This document shows, one piece after another, positions 15,745-23,484 of a stretch of DNA of 64,000 nucleotides (positions are counted from its first letter, which is position 1; every line of letters starts with the position of its first letter). Source of the stretch: Nocardioides sp. JS614 (GTDB lineage: Bacteria > Actinomycetota > Actinomycetes > Propionibacteriales > Nocardioidaceae); assembly GCF_000015265.1 (NCBI RefSeq), contig NC_008699.1, forward strand, positions 2,418,001 to 2,482,000. Direction: 5' to 3'. The notes beneath the pieces were generated by a model that was not told the origin of the DNA, did not search any database, and was given only the letters and a program-made list of their open reading frames with translations. The position numbers were made by a program, and so were the translations under genes.

Positions 15745-16940
15745 CGTTCCCGCAGAACCTTCGCGATCTCGCGACCCATCACTGCACCGAGACGGACGGG
15801 GACGGCATTCCCGAGTTGGCGCATTTGCTCGCCCCGCGGACCCTCGAGCCGCCAATCGTCAGGGAACGTCATGATGCGCGCGACTTCGCGAACAGTCAGG
15901 TAGCGGATGCTCCCGTCATCACGCCGGAGAACCGACTCACCGCCAGGAACGCCGTGTACGCCTGCCTTGACGGTCTTGGCCGGCCTGTCGAGCACGTTGG
16001 CGGTGTGCCCGGGGTACTCACGAGCGCCTGGCCAGCCGATGTGGTGGATGTAGCCCGGCGTGTCCTGTCGCTCTACCGGTTCGGGCAGGTCGTGGATGGC
16101 GTCCCTCAGGGTCTTCCATGGCCGTAGACCGTCCTCCGGTGGCGTGACGCCGGGATGCTCTTTGATCGGCGCGTGGGGATGCCGATCTGAGTACTCTCCG
16201 GACAGTTGGGCGCGCAGAAGAGCGCCGGCACTGTGCGTGGGGTCGGGGAAGCTCCACGAGATCCCTAGATCCTTGCGGAAACCGACCAGCACAACTCGCC
16301 ATCGATTCTGCGGAACGCCGTAGTCGGCGGCGTTGACCAGCTTGAACGCGATGTCGTATCGCTCGGTGGGATCGCCGCCGCCACCGCGCAACGCCTTGAC
16401 CAGACGGCGGTCATGATCGGCCCATGGTTCCCCGTCGACGCGTTGCTCGAATGGGGCAGCCAGTTCTCGGCGGATGTAATCCCAATAGGGCTCGAAGGAG
16501 GGCCGGAGGAGGCCCCGCACGTTCTCGGCGAGGATGACCAGTGGTCGTGTTTCCCGGACACAACGGTTGAACTCAGGCCACAGGTTGCGTTCGTCGAGGT
16601 GACCCTTGTGGGCCCCGCCAAGGCTGAACGGCTGGCAAGGTACGCCGCCAGCGACGACATCGACGTCTCCGAGGAACGGCGTGAAGTCGACTTCCCCAAT
16701 CCCTCCTTCGATGAGGGGCCACGGGTCGGCGAGCGTCGCGGGAGGTGTCTCGTCGGGCAGGTAGTCCACGGCGTTGTTGGCCCTGAGGGTCGCGCAAGCA
16801 CGCTTGTTCAGCTCGTTGAGCAGAAGGTGGCGAAAGCCAGCCTCGTGCAGTGCCATCGCGAGGCCACCACCACCGGAAAAGAGTTCGATGCAAGAGCCAG
16901 AGTCGGCGTCGTCTGCTGCCTCCGGAGCGTCGTGGACCAT
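15741..16940 (-). CDS. DNA (cytosine-5) methyltransferase
   Basis: The enzyme transfers a methyl group from S-adenosylmethionine to C5 of cytosine, marking self DNA. The 399 residues carry the C5 motifs in order: I (CIELFSGGGGLAMALHEAGF), IV (AGGVPCQPFSLGG, nucleophile Cys102), VI (AENVRGLL), VIII (GVPQNRWRVVLVGFR), a variable target-recognition region (about 240-330), IX (RYLTVREVARIMTFPDDW) and X (QLGNAVPV). It is the first gene of the minus-strand operon, and its stop overlaps the start of vsr. The promoter should lie in 16941-17054. The target sequence cannot be inferred from the protein alone. Confidence 0.93.
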   Translation of the reverse strand: MVHDAPEAADDADSGSCIELFSGGGGLAMALHEAGFRHLLLNELNKRACATLRANNAVDYLPDETPPATLADPWPLIEGGIGEVDFTPFLGDVDVVAGGVPCQPFSLGGAHKGHLDERNLWPEFNRCVRETRPLVILAENVRGLLRPSFEPYWDYIRRELAAPFEQRVDGEPWADHDRRLVKALRGGGGDPTERYDIAFKLVNAADYGVPQNRWRVVLVGFRKDLGISWSFPDPTHSAGALLRAQLSGEYSDRHPHAPIKEHPGVTPPEDGLRPWKTLRDAIHDLPEPVERQDTPGYIHHIGWPGAREYPGHTANVLDRPAKTVKAGVHGVPGGESVLRRDDGSIRYLTVREVARIMTFPDDWRLEGPRGEQMRQLGNAVPVRLGAVMGREIAKVLRER

Positions 16941-17054
16941 ACCGCGGGACGCTACCGCGGACCTCCGACACGAAGGGCGTGAACACGCGTCTTTAAGAGG
17001 GCATCGTGCGACCCGGACAGCACCTAGCTGGTTGAACGAGGTTGACCGGTCGTA

Positions 17055-17384
17055 TCACTCGTCATTGTCTTGGGGGAGCACCCAGACCCAACCTGAGAGG
17101 TCGTAAACCGCTCGGCCGTCAGCGGTGGTACCAATCTTTGGAAACTCGTCGACGTAGTCGTCGGCGTCGGACCGGGTGCAGACGAGCGTGTCGCCAACCT
17201 CGGTGACGTAGCCCCAAATGCCGTTGGGGTCGTTGGCCCGCCAGGCGTGGAGGAACTCGCCGAGCGCCTCTGCGGTCGCGATGGGGCGCACCCACCCGTT
17301 CCAGCGCTCTTCCAAGACACCCTCAGCGTCCAGGGCCAAATCGTCGACCATGTTCTCCGGAGCGCTGTCTATGTAGACCTTCAT
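17055..17384 (-). CDS. Hypothetical protein, 109 aa, acidic
   Basis: The product starts MKVYIDSAPENMVDDLALDA and includes EERWNGWVRPIATAEALGEF, NGIWGYVTEVGDTLVCTRSD and a Trp-rich YDLSGWVWVLPQDNDE end. The acidic, aromatic composition resembles immunity or inhibitor proteins, but there is no recognisable family. It is on the same strand as the methyltransferase operon, 115 bases upstream of its first codon, so it might be cotranscribed. A GGAGG-like ribosome site precedes the ATG. Confidence 0.6.
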   Translation of the reverse strand: MKVYIDSAPENMVDDLALDAEGVLEERWNGWVRPIATAEALGEFLHAWRANDPNGIWGYVTEVGDTLVCTRSDADDYVDEFPKIGTTADGRAVYDLSGWVWVLPQDNDE

Positions 17385-17570
17385 CGCCTTCCTCCGTCTT
17401 CGGGGTCGTCGAGCGCCGATAACACACGTTCCGTCATGCGCCCGACGGCGTGGGCTCTGTCGTCATGATCTTGCCTTCCGTGCTAGGTCCGCTCTGCAGG
17501 GCTCGACCCGTCGAGGCGCTCGAGGTTCAGTACGTTGCCCGGGAGCCAGCCGAAACATGCCAATCTGACC

Positions 17571-19094
17571 CTATCGAGAGGGACCGGATGGTCGCGTGCC
17601 CGACAATGTGTGGGGCTCTCGGACCTCATGACCCATGCGCCTATCCGAACCGACAGGCGACGTTCCTCGCCCCAGACCGTGCAGCGCCGCGACCGCGGAA
17701 GCGGCGATCGCGGCAGCACTCGTGGCACTGCTGGCTGCGCGCATCGTCTCCGAGACTGGCGCCGGGACAGGGACCATTCGTTTGGCGAGGATATCGGCGG
17801 GGGAGACCCAGACGACGTCGCGGCCGAAGGCCGGCGCCGTTGCCAGGCCGGCCTCGACGTCGTTGTGCGCCCGGCGGGACAGGGCTCGCGCCGGCCCGGT
17901 GAGGTCGGGAGCGTCGGCCTTCTCAGCGACGACCACGGCGAGCTCGGATCCGGCCTCGATCGCACGAAGCGTTGCGCGCACGGCTTGGGGTAGCCCTGGG
18001 CGGTCGGCGATGACCCCGGGGCTGGCCAGGGTGGTCTTGCCGTGGGTGATCTCGCGGTACGCGGCGCGGACGTCCGCGGCCGCGCGGGCCAGTGGCTCCT
18101 CGAGGCGGGCCCCGGGGGGAGCGAGGTCGCCCCAGCGGCTGGCCAGGTTGCTCCAGGACCGCCCTGCGTCGGCGATGGCGGGGACGAGGCGATCGTAGCG
18201 CTCGAGCAGGCCGGCGGTCTCGGCCGCGTCGACGAGGACCATGCTCGCGCCGGCGATGAGCCCTTGGGTGCGGGTGATCAGCAGGATGTTGGACGGTTGG
18301 AGGTCCCGGGCCAGCGCGCGGTGGGTTTGGATGTCCCAGTTGGCCAGTGCTTGCGCTAGCCGGTCGGGGTCGTCGATGGGGCGCATCGCTTCGCCGGCGA
18401 GGGCTTGCGGGAACCGGTCGGTCAGGTAGCTGCGGGCGGTGTTCTCGCAGGCGGAGATCCGGTCGATCCAGACACCGGTGGGGGTGATCGCGTAAGGGGA
18501 GCGGTGCTGTGCCAGGTGGATCCGTCGGCCGGCGCTTCGAGCGTCGTTGACGCGGTCGCGGCCGTGCTCGTGGAGCGCGACGTTGACGGCGTGGGCGGTC
18601 AGGTAGAGCCCGTGCATGATCCGGGTGCGTGCTGCCTCTAGGTCGCGGTGAGCGTCAGGCTGCTCGTGGCGGATCTCGGCGCCGTAGCGGCGGACCAGCG
18701 AGGCGGCGTTGAGGAATGTCTGGGTCATCTGGTCGATGCGAGGGCTGGTCGGGCCTTGCCCTGGCCAGGCAGTACGGCCGGAGAGGCTGGTCTCGATGGT
18801 GGCGGCCTGGGCGGAGAGGCTGGTGATGGGCCCGTCGCGCTCGTCGACGCCAGGTCGTCGACCGGGCAGGGATGCCCACAGGTCCTCGGCGGCCGCGACC
18901 ATCGTCGGCCAGCTGCGCAGCAGCGTTCCGGCGGCGTCTCCGTCAATGTCCATGAGGAGCTGGCGCGCCAGGTAGTCGACGTCGACGAGCATCTCACCGA
19001 CGCTGCGCATGTCGCGGGAGGTCATCGGGATCTGGTCGACGTCGAAGAGCTCCTCGTCGATCTCGGCGTACGCCAGCCGCAGGTCAGTAGCCAA
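17571..19094 (-). CDS. Large island protein of unknown function, 507 aa
   Basis: The protein is mostly helical and Ala/Arg-rich: LVDVDYLARQLLMDIDGDAA near the start, FLNAASLVRRYGAEIRHEQ, HAVNVALHEHGRDRVNDARS in the middle, and a low-complexity C-terminus ending GTSPVGSDRRMGHEVREP. No transmembrane segment or ATPase motif is present. The ATG at 19094 lies inside the preceding small gene (11-base overlap), so the two are coupled. Similar long helical proteins of unknown role are common on actinobacterial integrative elements. A role in element maintenance is a guess. Confidence 0.6.
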   Translation of the reverse strand: MATDLRLAYAEIDEELFDVDQIPMTSRDMRSVGEMLVDVDYLARQLLMDIDGDAAGTLLRSWPTMVAAAEDLWASLPGRRPGVDERDGPITSLSAQAATIETSLSGRTAWPGQGPTSPRIDQMTQTFLNAASLVRRYGAEIRHEQPDAHRDLEAARTRIMHGLYLTAHAVNVALHEHGRDRVNDARSAGRRIHLAQHRSPYAITPTGVWIDRISACENTARSYLTDRFPQALAGEAMRPIDDPDRLAQALANWDIQTHRALARDLQPSNILLITRTQGLIAGASMVLVDAAETAGLLERYDRLVPAIADAGRSWSNLASRWGDLAPPGARLEEPLARAAADVRAAYREITHGKTTLASPGVIADRPGLPQAVRATLRAIEAGSELAVVVAEKADAPDLTGPARALSRRAHNDVEAGLATAPAFGRDVVWVSPADILAKRMVPVPAPVSETMRAASSATSAAAIAASAVAALHGLGRGTSPVGSDRRMGHEVREPHTLSGTRPSGPSR

Positions 19095-19449
19095 GGCCGC
19101 GGGCTTCCCGGATGAGGTCGCACAGGTCGACGACCAGTTGGGAACCGTGCACCAGGTCGGACCGGTGCAGCGCCAGGGGACGGGTTAGCTCCTCGGCCTC
19201 GGTGAGCAGTTGGAGCGGCGAACGCTTCTCGAGCTCCGCGTCCTCGTCGAGGTCGGGCAGCTCGTAGTCGTCGGGCAGCAGGGCGCTGGCCTGGGAGTGC
19301 GCGAGATAGACACCGAGCCCGAGGTCGTGCAGCGATGAGTGGGCGGCGGCCCGGTCGGCGTCGCTCCACACCTGGGTGGCGGCCTGGTGCAGCAGGAGGG
19401 TGATCGAGCCCAGGCGGTCCCAGGTGCCGTCAGCGTTGAGGGTGTCCAC
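19084..19449 (-). CDS. Hypothetical protein, 121 aa, coupled to the 507-aa gene
   Basis: An AAGGAAC-type ribosome site precedes the ATG at 19449. The product contains MDTLNADGTWDRLGSITLLL, a helix QVWSDADRAAAHSSLHDLGL, an acidic loop LPDLDEDAELEKRSPLQLL and a final VVDLCDLIREARGLG helix. It overlaps the next gene. It is transcribed away from 19666-20535 across an intergenic region holding a DnaA-like box. Function unknown. Confidence 0.6.
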   Translation of the reverse strand: MDTLNADGTWDRLGSITLLLHQAATQVWSDADRAAAHSSLHDLGLGVYLAHSQASALLPDDYELPDLDEDAELEKRSPLQLLTEAEELTRPLALHRSDLVHGSQLVVDLCDLIREARGLGY

Positions 19450-19527
19450 GGGTGTTCCTTTCGGTCAGAGGTCGTCTGGCCCATGAACCCACGTCCGGGT
19501 CGGTCTTCGCTCCGCTGAGCGGCGGGC

Positions 19528-19536
19528 TGTGGATAA
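19528..19536 (-). repeat. DnaA-box-like site 2
   Basis: This is the second copy of the 11-mer CTGTGGATAAC (complement holds TTATCCACA), between the divergent genes starting at 19449 and 19666. Same orientation as sites 1 and 3. Confidence 0.4.
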
Positions 19537-19665
19537 CTCGGGGTCGTGTCGGCGGCTGGGCACAAACTGGTCTCGTTCGCCTATGTCGAACGGCGGTTGC
19601 CGGACGATCACCGCAGGCAAAGTCAAGAGATTCGCACTAGTGCTGACAGATGGAGGAGGGTCGTG

Positions 19666-20535
19666 ATGATGAGGTTCCCGATGATCGTGCTGAGGGGGGT
19701 GACGCTGGCGCCGGCGCTGCTGGTGAGCCTCGTCCTCACCGTGGTGGTGTGCGCCTTGCTCCCGCCGGCGCTCGGCCTGGTGGCGTTCCTGGCCGCCGTC
19801 GGCCTGCTCGTTGCGCTGGCGATCGGCCAGCTCGAGGTGCCGGCGATCGCGACGCTGACCCTGTCCCGTCTCGCGACCGCAGCTGAGCTCCAAGTGATGG
19901 CGCCGGTGCTCGCCGAGCTGGGCGGCCGCGGCGTCGACGTCGGTGCCCTGTTCGTGCGCCGGTGTCAGGGTCCGAGCACCCCGGTGGCTGTGGCGATCGC
20001 GGGTCGCGCGGTCGTGGTCACCCCCGGGCTGGTGGAGGCCACGTACTGCGGAGGAGTGACCACTGCGGAGGCGGCCGCCGCGATGGCTCATGCTGTCGGC
20101 CAGTGGCGAGCGATCCGGCCGCGGCTGGAGCTCGCTGTGCTGGCGGCGGCGACGCCGTGGCGGCTGGTGGTCGCGACGTTCCGTGGCGTGGCCCGGGCCT
20201 TCGCCTGGCTTCCGTTCATGCGGCTGGCTTGGACGCTGCGGGGTCTCGTCGGTGTGATCTGCATCGTGCAGTCGGTCGCTGAGGACCGGGCCGCTCCGGG
20301 GGTCCTCGGCGGTGCGGTGATCGCCCTGACCTACCTGGTGCCGGCGGCCGTCTGGCGGATCGAGGCCCGGTCGGAAGCCGCAGCCGACCAGCTGGTGGTC
20401 TCCCTCGGCCTGGGCTCCGTGCTGGCTGGCCTGCTCCGGCGTCATGGACATCCGATGACGCTCGAGCGGCTGCAGCGCCTGGAGACGGCCGTCGAGCAGC
20501 CTCAGCGGCCGCGGCTGCACCTGGTGCACGGCTGA
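19666..20535 (+). CDS. Membrane protein resembling a degenerate M48 peptidase
   Basis: The ATG at 19666 follows GGAGGAGGG. Two hydrophobic segments (APALLVSLVLTVVVCALL and LVAFLAAVGLLVALAIGQL) are at residues about 10-55, and two more at about 185-235. Between them is an M48-like pattern: VVVTPGLVEA, then AAAAMAHAVGQWRA, where family members have HExxH, and EARSEAAADQLVVSLGLG, where they have the ExxxAD third ligand. Here the second zinc His and the catalytic Glu are replaced (HAVGQ), so it should not be an active protease. It may be a membrane scaffold or regulator. It lies alone on the plus strand of this part of the island. Confidence 0.6.
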   Translation: MMRFPMIVLRGVTLAPALLVSLVLTVVVCALLPPALGLVAFLAAVGLLVALAIGQLEVPAIATLTLSRLATAAELQVMAPVLAELGGRGVDVGALFVRRCQGPSTPVAVAIAGRAVVVTPGLVEATYCGGVTTAEAAAAMAHAVGQWRAIRPRLELAVLAAATPWRLVVATFRGVARAFAWLPFMRLAWTLRGLVGVICIVQSVAEDRAAPGVLGGAVIALTYLVPAAVWRIEARSEAAADQLVVSLGLGSVLAGLLRRHGHPMTLERLQRLETAVEQPQRPRLHLVHG

Positions 20536-20566
20536 GGACACTCTCTGGGCGTTGCAGGTCTGCGGG

Positions 20567-20743
20567 CTACTCGTCTTCCTGGAAACCGGACGTGGAGTGG
20601 TGCACGCAGCCGCGGCCGTTGCCTTCGTGCGGCTTGTGGTTCATGCACGGCAGCGACCCCAGCTTGTGAGAGCAGTCGACCCAGTGGACCGTCGTGCGGC
20701 CGATGATGCGGCGGGCATCCGATGATGCGAACGCGGTAGCCAT
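20567..20743 (-). CDS. Small Cys/His-rich protein, 58 aa
   Basis: AGGAGG lies at ideal distance before the ATG at 20743. The product has four Cys and seven His: HWVDCSHKLGSLPCMNHKPH and GNGRGCVHHSTSGF, likely a small zinc-binding domain. It is the second gene after the 75-aa helical protein on the same strand. The upstream frame stays open, but the ribosome site fixes the start. Function unknown. Confidence 0.6.
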   Translation of the reverse strand: MATAFASSDARRIIGRTTVHWVDCSHKLGSLPCMNHKPHEGNGRGCVHHSTSGFQEDE

Positions 20744-20753
20744 CGCGAACCTC

Positions 20754-20981
20754 CTAGCGGCGCGGGGGGCGGCGGCGGCCGAGCTGGGGCCGCCGGTAGG
20801 CGGCCGTGTCGGTGTGGTCGTGCTGTCGACCGGACCGGTGGACCTGCGCGATCTCGGCGTCGACGGAGGGTCCGGTGTCGGCAGCCGCGGCCTGGGCGGT
20901 CTCCTCGGTGGCCCTGATCTCCTCGGCGCGCTGACGGGCCTCTTCCTCGAGCGCGGCTTCCTCGCGAGCGGCGTCACTCAT
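20754..20981 (-). CDS. Small coiled-coil protein, 75 aa
   Basis: A GGGAG lies six bases before the ATG at 20981. The N-terminal half is a charged helix (SDAAREEAALEEEARQRAEE, then IRATEETAQAA) and the C-terminal tail is basic (AAYRRPQLGRRRPPRR). This bipartite acidic/basic layout suggests a small nucleic-acid-associated helper. The next gene begins ten bases after its stop. Function unknown. Confidence 0.55.
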   Translation of the reverse strand: MSDAAREEAALEEEARQRAEEIRATEETAQAAAADTGPSVDAEIAQVHRSGRQHDHTDTAAYRRPQLGRRRPPRR

Positions 20982-21101
20982 CTGAACTCCCATGGATCCC
21001 GTGGACCGGCACCGGCTGCGCCAGTCCCTTTTGGTCTCCTAAGTGCGGACCAGCGGTGGGAGCGATCACTTCGGCTGATCCGATTGGCGCCCCCGGGCAG
21101 G

Positions 21102-21550
21102 TCAGGTCGGCTGTGCCAGCAGCGTGGCTCCCAGCAGCTGGGCCGTGTGCTCGACGACCGCCAGGGAGCCATGCTCATTGGGGCGGTCGCAGCACGGATG
21201 GGTGTCGAAGCCCTCGTCGACGACGACGCGGTGCAGCTGGCTACCGCAGGCACGACATCGCCGGCCGGCGTGGGTGGGGCACTGGTCGACCGCCACGACG
21301 CAGGGCAGGCACGCCGCGGGCGTCGGTGGGCTCACGTGGTGGGCACGGTCCCAGTCGCGTCGCTGACTCAGCAGCGTGGCGGTCTGTCGCCACAGCGAAT
21401 GCTCAAGGTGCGCCGGCGCCTGTTGACCGAGCGCCTGGTCGACGACCGCTTTGAGCAGCTGCTCACCGCAGCCGAGGAGTCGTTCGTCGAGGCCACGGGC
21501 GTAGCACCACCGGCCAGCGTCTTCGCGGCCATCGTCAGCTGCTCGTCCAT
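21102..21550 (-). pseudogene. Zinc-ribbon-like island protein, probably frameshifted near its start
   Basis: A frame with strong protein character ends at 21102: RWCYARGLDERLLGCGEQLL, HLEHSLWRQTATLLSQRRDW, then CLPCVVAVDQCPTHAGRRCR with ACGSQ, and FDTHPCCDRPNEHG, a cluster of Cys and His that looks like a zinc ribbon. It has no ATG, GTG or TTG between its upstream stop and the conserved part, other than a GTG at 21335 well inside. An ATG at 21550 (MDEQLTMAA) in another frame joins smoothly if one base is missing around 21525. Either the gene is broken, it uses an unusual start, or the sequence has an error. Confidence 0.45.
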
Positions 21551-21581
21551 GACCTGCCCTGGTCGAGGTCCATGGCTCCCT

Positions 21582-22298
21582 CTACCGACTCGGGGACCGG
21601 GGCGTCGGGCGCGACGATGCGCTCGGGATCGGGTCCCGGCTCTGCTCGGACATCCGCCGGCGGGCGTTGTCGGTGATCTCGCTGGCGATCCCGGCCGACT
21701 GACGGGCGTTAGCCGCAGCGTGGTCGACGATGTTGCCGAGCAGGCGCACGTCCTCGTCGGCGCGGCCGAGCTCCTTGCCGGCGGTTGCGATGCTTCGCTC
21801 TAGGTTGACCGGCTCCAGCAGGCCCAGGGCAGTGACGTCCCGGCTGGCCTGGTGCGCGGTCTCGGCGTGCTGGGCAGCCAGCTGGGCGACCGGCTTTGCG
21901 AGGGCGACCATCTCGCCGACGACCGCGATGCGCGGCTTGAGCTGAGCGATCTCGCTGGCGATGACGGGATCGGAGGTGTCGGCCAGGTCGAGGAGGGTGC
22001 GGGCGTCGGTGACGGACTGCGATGCGCGGTTGAGGTGCGCGAATAGGTCGTGGGTGAGCTCCGGCATGTCGTTGCACCGCGTGTGCAGCCGGCCCAGGTG
22101 CTCGCCGGCGGCCTCGAGGTAGAAGGAGCCGCGCTCGGACAGCTTGGCCTTGGCCGAGTCGAGTTCGGCGTCGTCGAGCACGCGGAGTGCGGAGGCGATC
22201 GTCTCCTGGAGCTCCTCCACGACCCAGCGCGCTCTGCTCACGGCCTGCTCGGCCTCGAACACAGCGTCGGCGGCGCTCAGCGTGGTGTCGGTGGTCAT
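21582..22298 (-). CDS. Helical island protein, 238 aa
   Basis: The protein is almost entirely helical: AVFEAEQAVSRARWVVEELQ, LNRASQSVTDARTLLDLADT, VALAKPVAQLAAQHAETAHQ and LGRADEDVRLLGNIVDHAAA. This heptad-rich pattern predicts coiled coils. The C-terminus is Ser/Pro/Arg low complexity. The ATG at 22298 overlaps the stop of the 54-codon gene upstream. No membrane segment or enzymatic motif. Probably a structural or accessory protein of the element. Confidence 0.62.
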   Translation of the reverse strand: MTTDTTLSAADAVFEAEQAVSRARWVVEELQETIASALRVLDDAELDSAKAKLSERGSFYLEAAGEHLGRLHTRCNDMPELTHDLFAHLNRASQSVTDARTLLDLADTSDPVIASEIAQLKPRIAVVGEMVALAKPVAQLAAQHAETAHQASRDVTALGLLEPVNLERSIATAGKELGRADEDVRLLGNIVDHAAANARQSAGIASEITDNARRRMSEQSRDPIPSASSRPTPRSPSR

Positions 22299-22459
22299 GC
22301 CGACTCACCGTCACTGGTTTCGGGCGGGGGAGCGGTGGGCGGCGGCAGTACCTCGCGGAGTCGATCGAGCGCAGCCAGGGCCTGCTCGAGGTGGGTGCGG
22401 GCCTCCTGAACCGGGTCACGGTCCGCCGCGGCGGACGGGGAATCGGTGGGCGTGCTCAC
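22295..22459 (-). CDS. Small helical protein, 54 aa
   Basis: AAGGAG lies six bases before the GTG at 22459. The product has a short helix (VQEARTHLEQALAALDRLRE) between Ser/Ala- and Pro-rich flanks. Its TGA overlaps the ATG of the 238-aa gene (ATGA), so the two are coupled. It is short and has no alternative function evident. Confidence 0.6.
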   Translation of the reverse strand: MSTPTDSPSAAADRDPVQEARTHLEQALAALDRLREVLPPPTAPPPETSDGESA

Positions 22460-22582
22460 GGGCAGCTCCTTGGTGGACCGGGGTCATCTCTCGGTCACCA
22501 AAGGAAGGTCGACCCGCCGGGGCGATCACCCGACGCGAAAGAAATCTCGCGATGTTCGAGTGGGGCCGGGTCAGGGCTGGTC

Positions 22583-22978
22583 CTAGGACATTGACTCCTG
22601 CCCGCCGTCGACGTCCTGGCTGATGATGTGCGCGGTCGCGTTCCGCGCGGCGTTGAGTTGCTTGTGGAGGTTGACCGCGAGACCGCGGGCCTCCTCGAGG
22701 TGGAGGCGGGCGACGTCGACTGCCATCGCCGGGTCCGACTCGTCGGTCATCGCATCCATGCTGAGCACCTGGTGAGCCAGGGCCCGCTCAAGCGTGCTGG
22801 AGAGCTGCGAGAAGGCCTGGGGGAGAGCGGCCGCGAGGTCGGCGAACTCCGCCAGCTGGTCCGAGGTCTTGGCCGGGATCTGGTCGCGCTCCCACATCGT
22901 GGCGCGGTTGAAGCCGTAGACGTGCTCGCGGGCGGCCGTCGCGTGTCCGCCTGCTTCGAGCTGGTCGTTGTCGTCCAC
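22583..22978 (-). CDS. Island protein, 131 aa, helical
   Basis: AGGAAGGA precedes the GTG at 22978. Upstream in-frame codons are less protein-like, so this start is preferred. The product has NRATMWERDQIPAKTSDQLA, FADLAAALPQAFSQLSSTLE and a long C-terminal helix LEEARGLAVNLHKQLNAARN, ending in a Gly/Gln/Ser tail. The pattern is similar in type to the neighbouring helical genes and may belong to the same module. Function unknown. Confidence 0.6.
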   Translation of the reverse strand: MDDNDQLEAGGHATAAREHVYGFNRATMWERDQIPAKTSDQLAEFADLAAALPQAFSQLSSTLERALAHQVLSMDAMTDESDPAMAVDVARLHLEEARGLAVNLHKQLNAARNATAHIISQDVDGGQESMS

Positions 22979-23061
22979 CGAGTTGTCCTTCCTGCCGAGA
23001 GGTGTCGCTGACTCGAGTCTCGCGGATCTCGCCGGCGGACGGGTGGCCGCCGGCGGCCGGC

Positions 23062-23070
23062 TGTGGATAA
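23062..23070 (-). repeat. DnaA-box-like site 3
   Basis: Third copy of CTGTGGATAAC, in the intergenic region between the divergent genes starting at 22978 and 23168. Confidence 0.4.
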
Positions 23071-23167
23071 CCGCAAGGTCCCTCCATGCCTGCGAGGCGA
23101 GAGACTGAGCAGCCATCGAGGACAAAGGGGCCCTGATCGCGCGGCGCGTTCGCGATGTCCGCCCTGC

Positions 23168-23383
23168 GTGGTTCAACGCCCCCAGGATGTCGAGGCCTAT
23201 CGCCGGCTCGCCGCGGCGGTCAGCGAGTGGAACGCCTACTGCGCCCCGACGACGGAGACACTGACGTCAGACGACTCCGAGTTGCTCGACGGGCTGGCCG
23301 ATGTCGCGCCACCGCAGCCCCTGGCCGCGCTGCTGCCCGACGTGACAGGGCCCATGTTGCGACGGTCCAGCCGCCAGCTCTAG
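23168..23383 (+). CDS. Hypothetical protein, 71 aa
   Basis: The frame from a GTG at 23168 encodes VEAYRRLAAAVSEWNAYCAP, an acidic DDSELLDGLADVAPP and PLAALLPDVTGPMLRRSSRQ. Only this portion looks coding; the frame is open further upstream but Arg-rich there. No ribosome site is clear. It is on the opposite strand to all its neighbours. The evidence is mostly composition, so confidence is moderate. Confidence 0.4.
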   Translation: MVQRPQDVEAYRRLAAAVSEWNAYCAPTTETLTSDDSELLDGLADVAPPQPLAALLPDVTGPMLRRSSRQL

Positions 23384-23484
23384 CGCTATCGCGGTCCGTG
23401 TCGGCCCGCTCCGAGCCCGTTACACAGCTGCGTTAAGTAACCGAATTATGCCACCACCGGTCTGGTCGCGGTGCGCGCCGCCAC

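Noticed and set aside
8863..16940. DISARM, BREX or Dnd assignment for the methylase-helicase operon
   Set aside because: The hallmark proteins (DrmA/DrmB, PglX/PglZ, DndBCDE) are absent; the MORC ATPase and Vsr point elsewhere.
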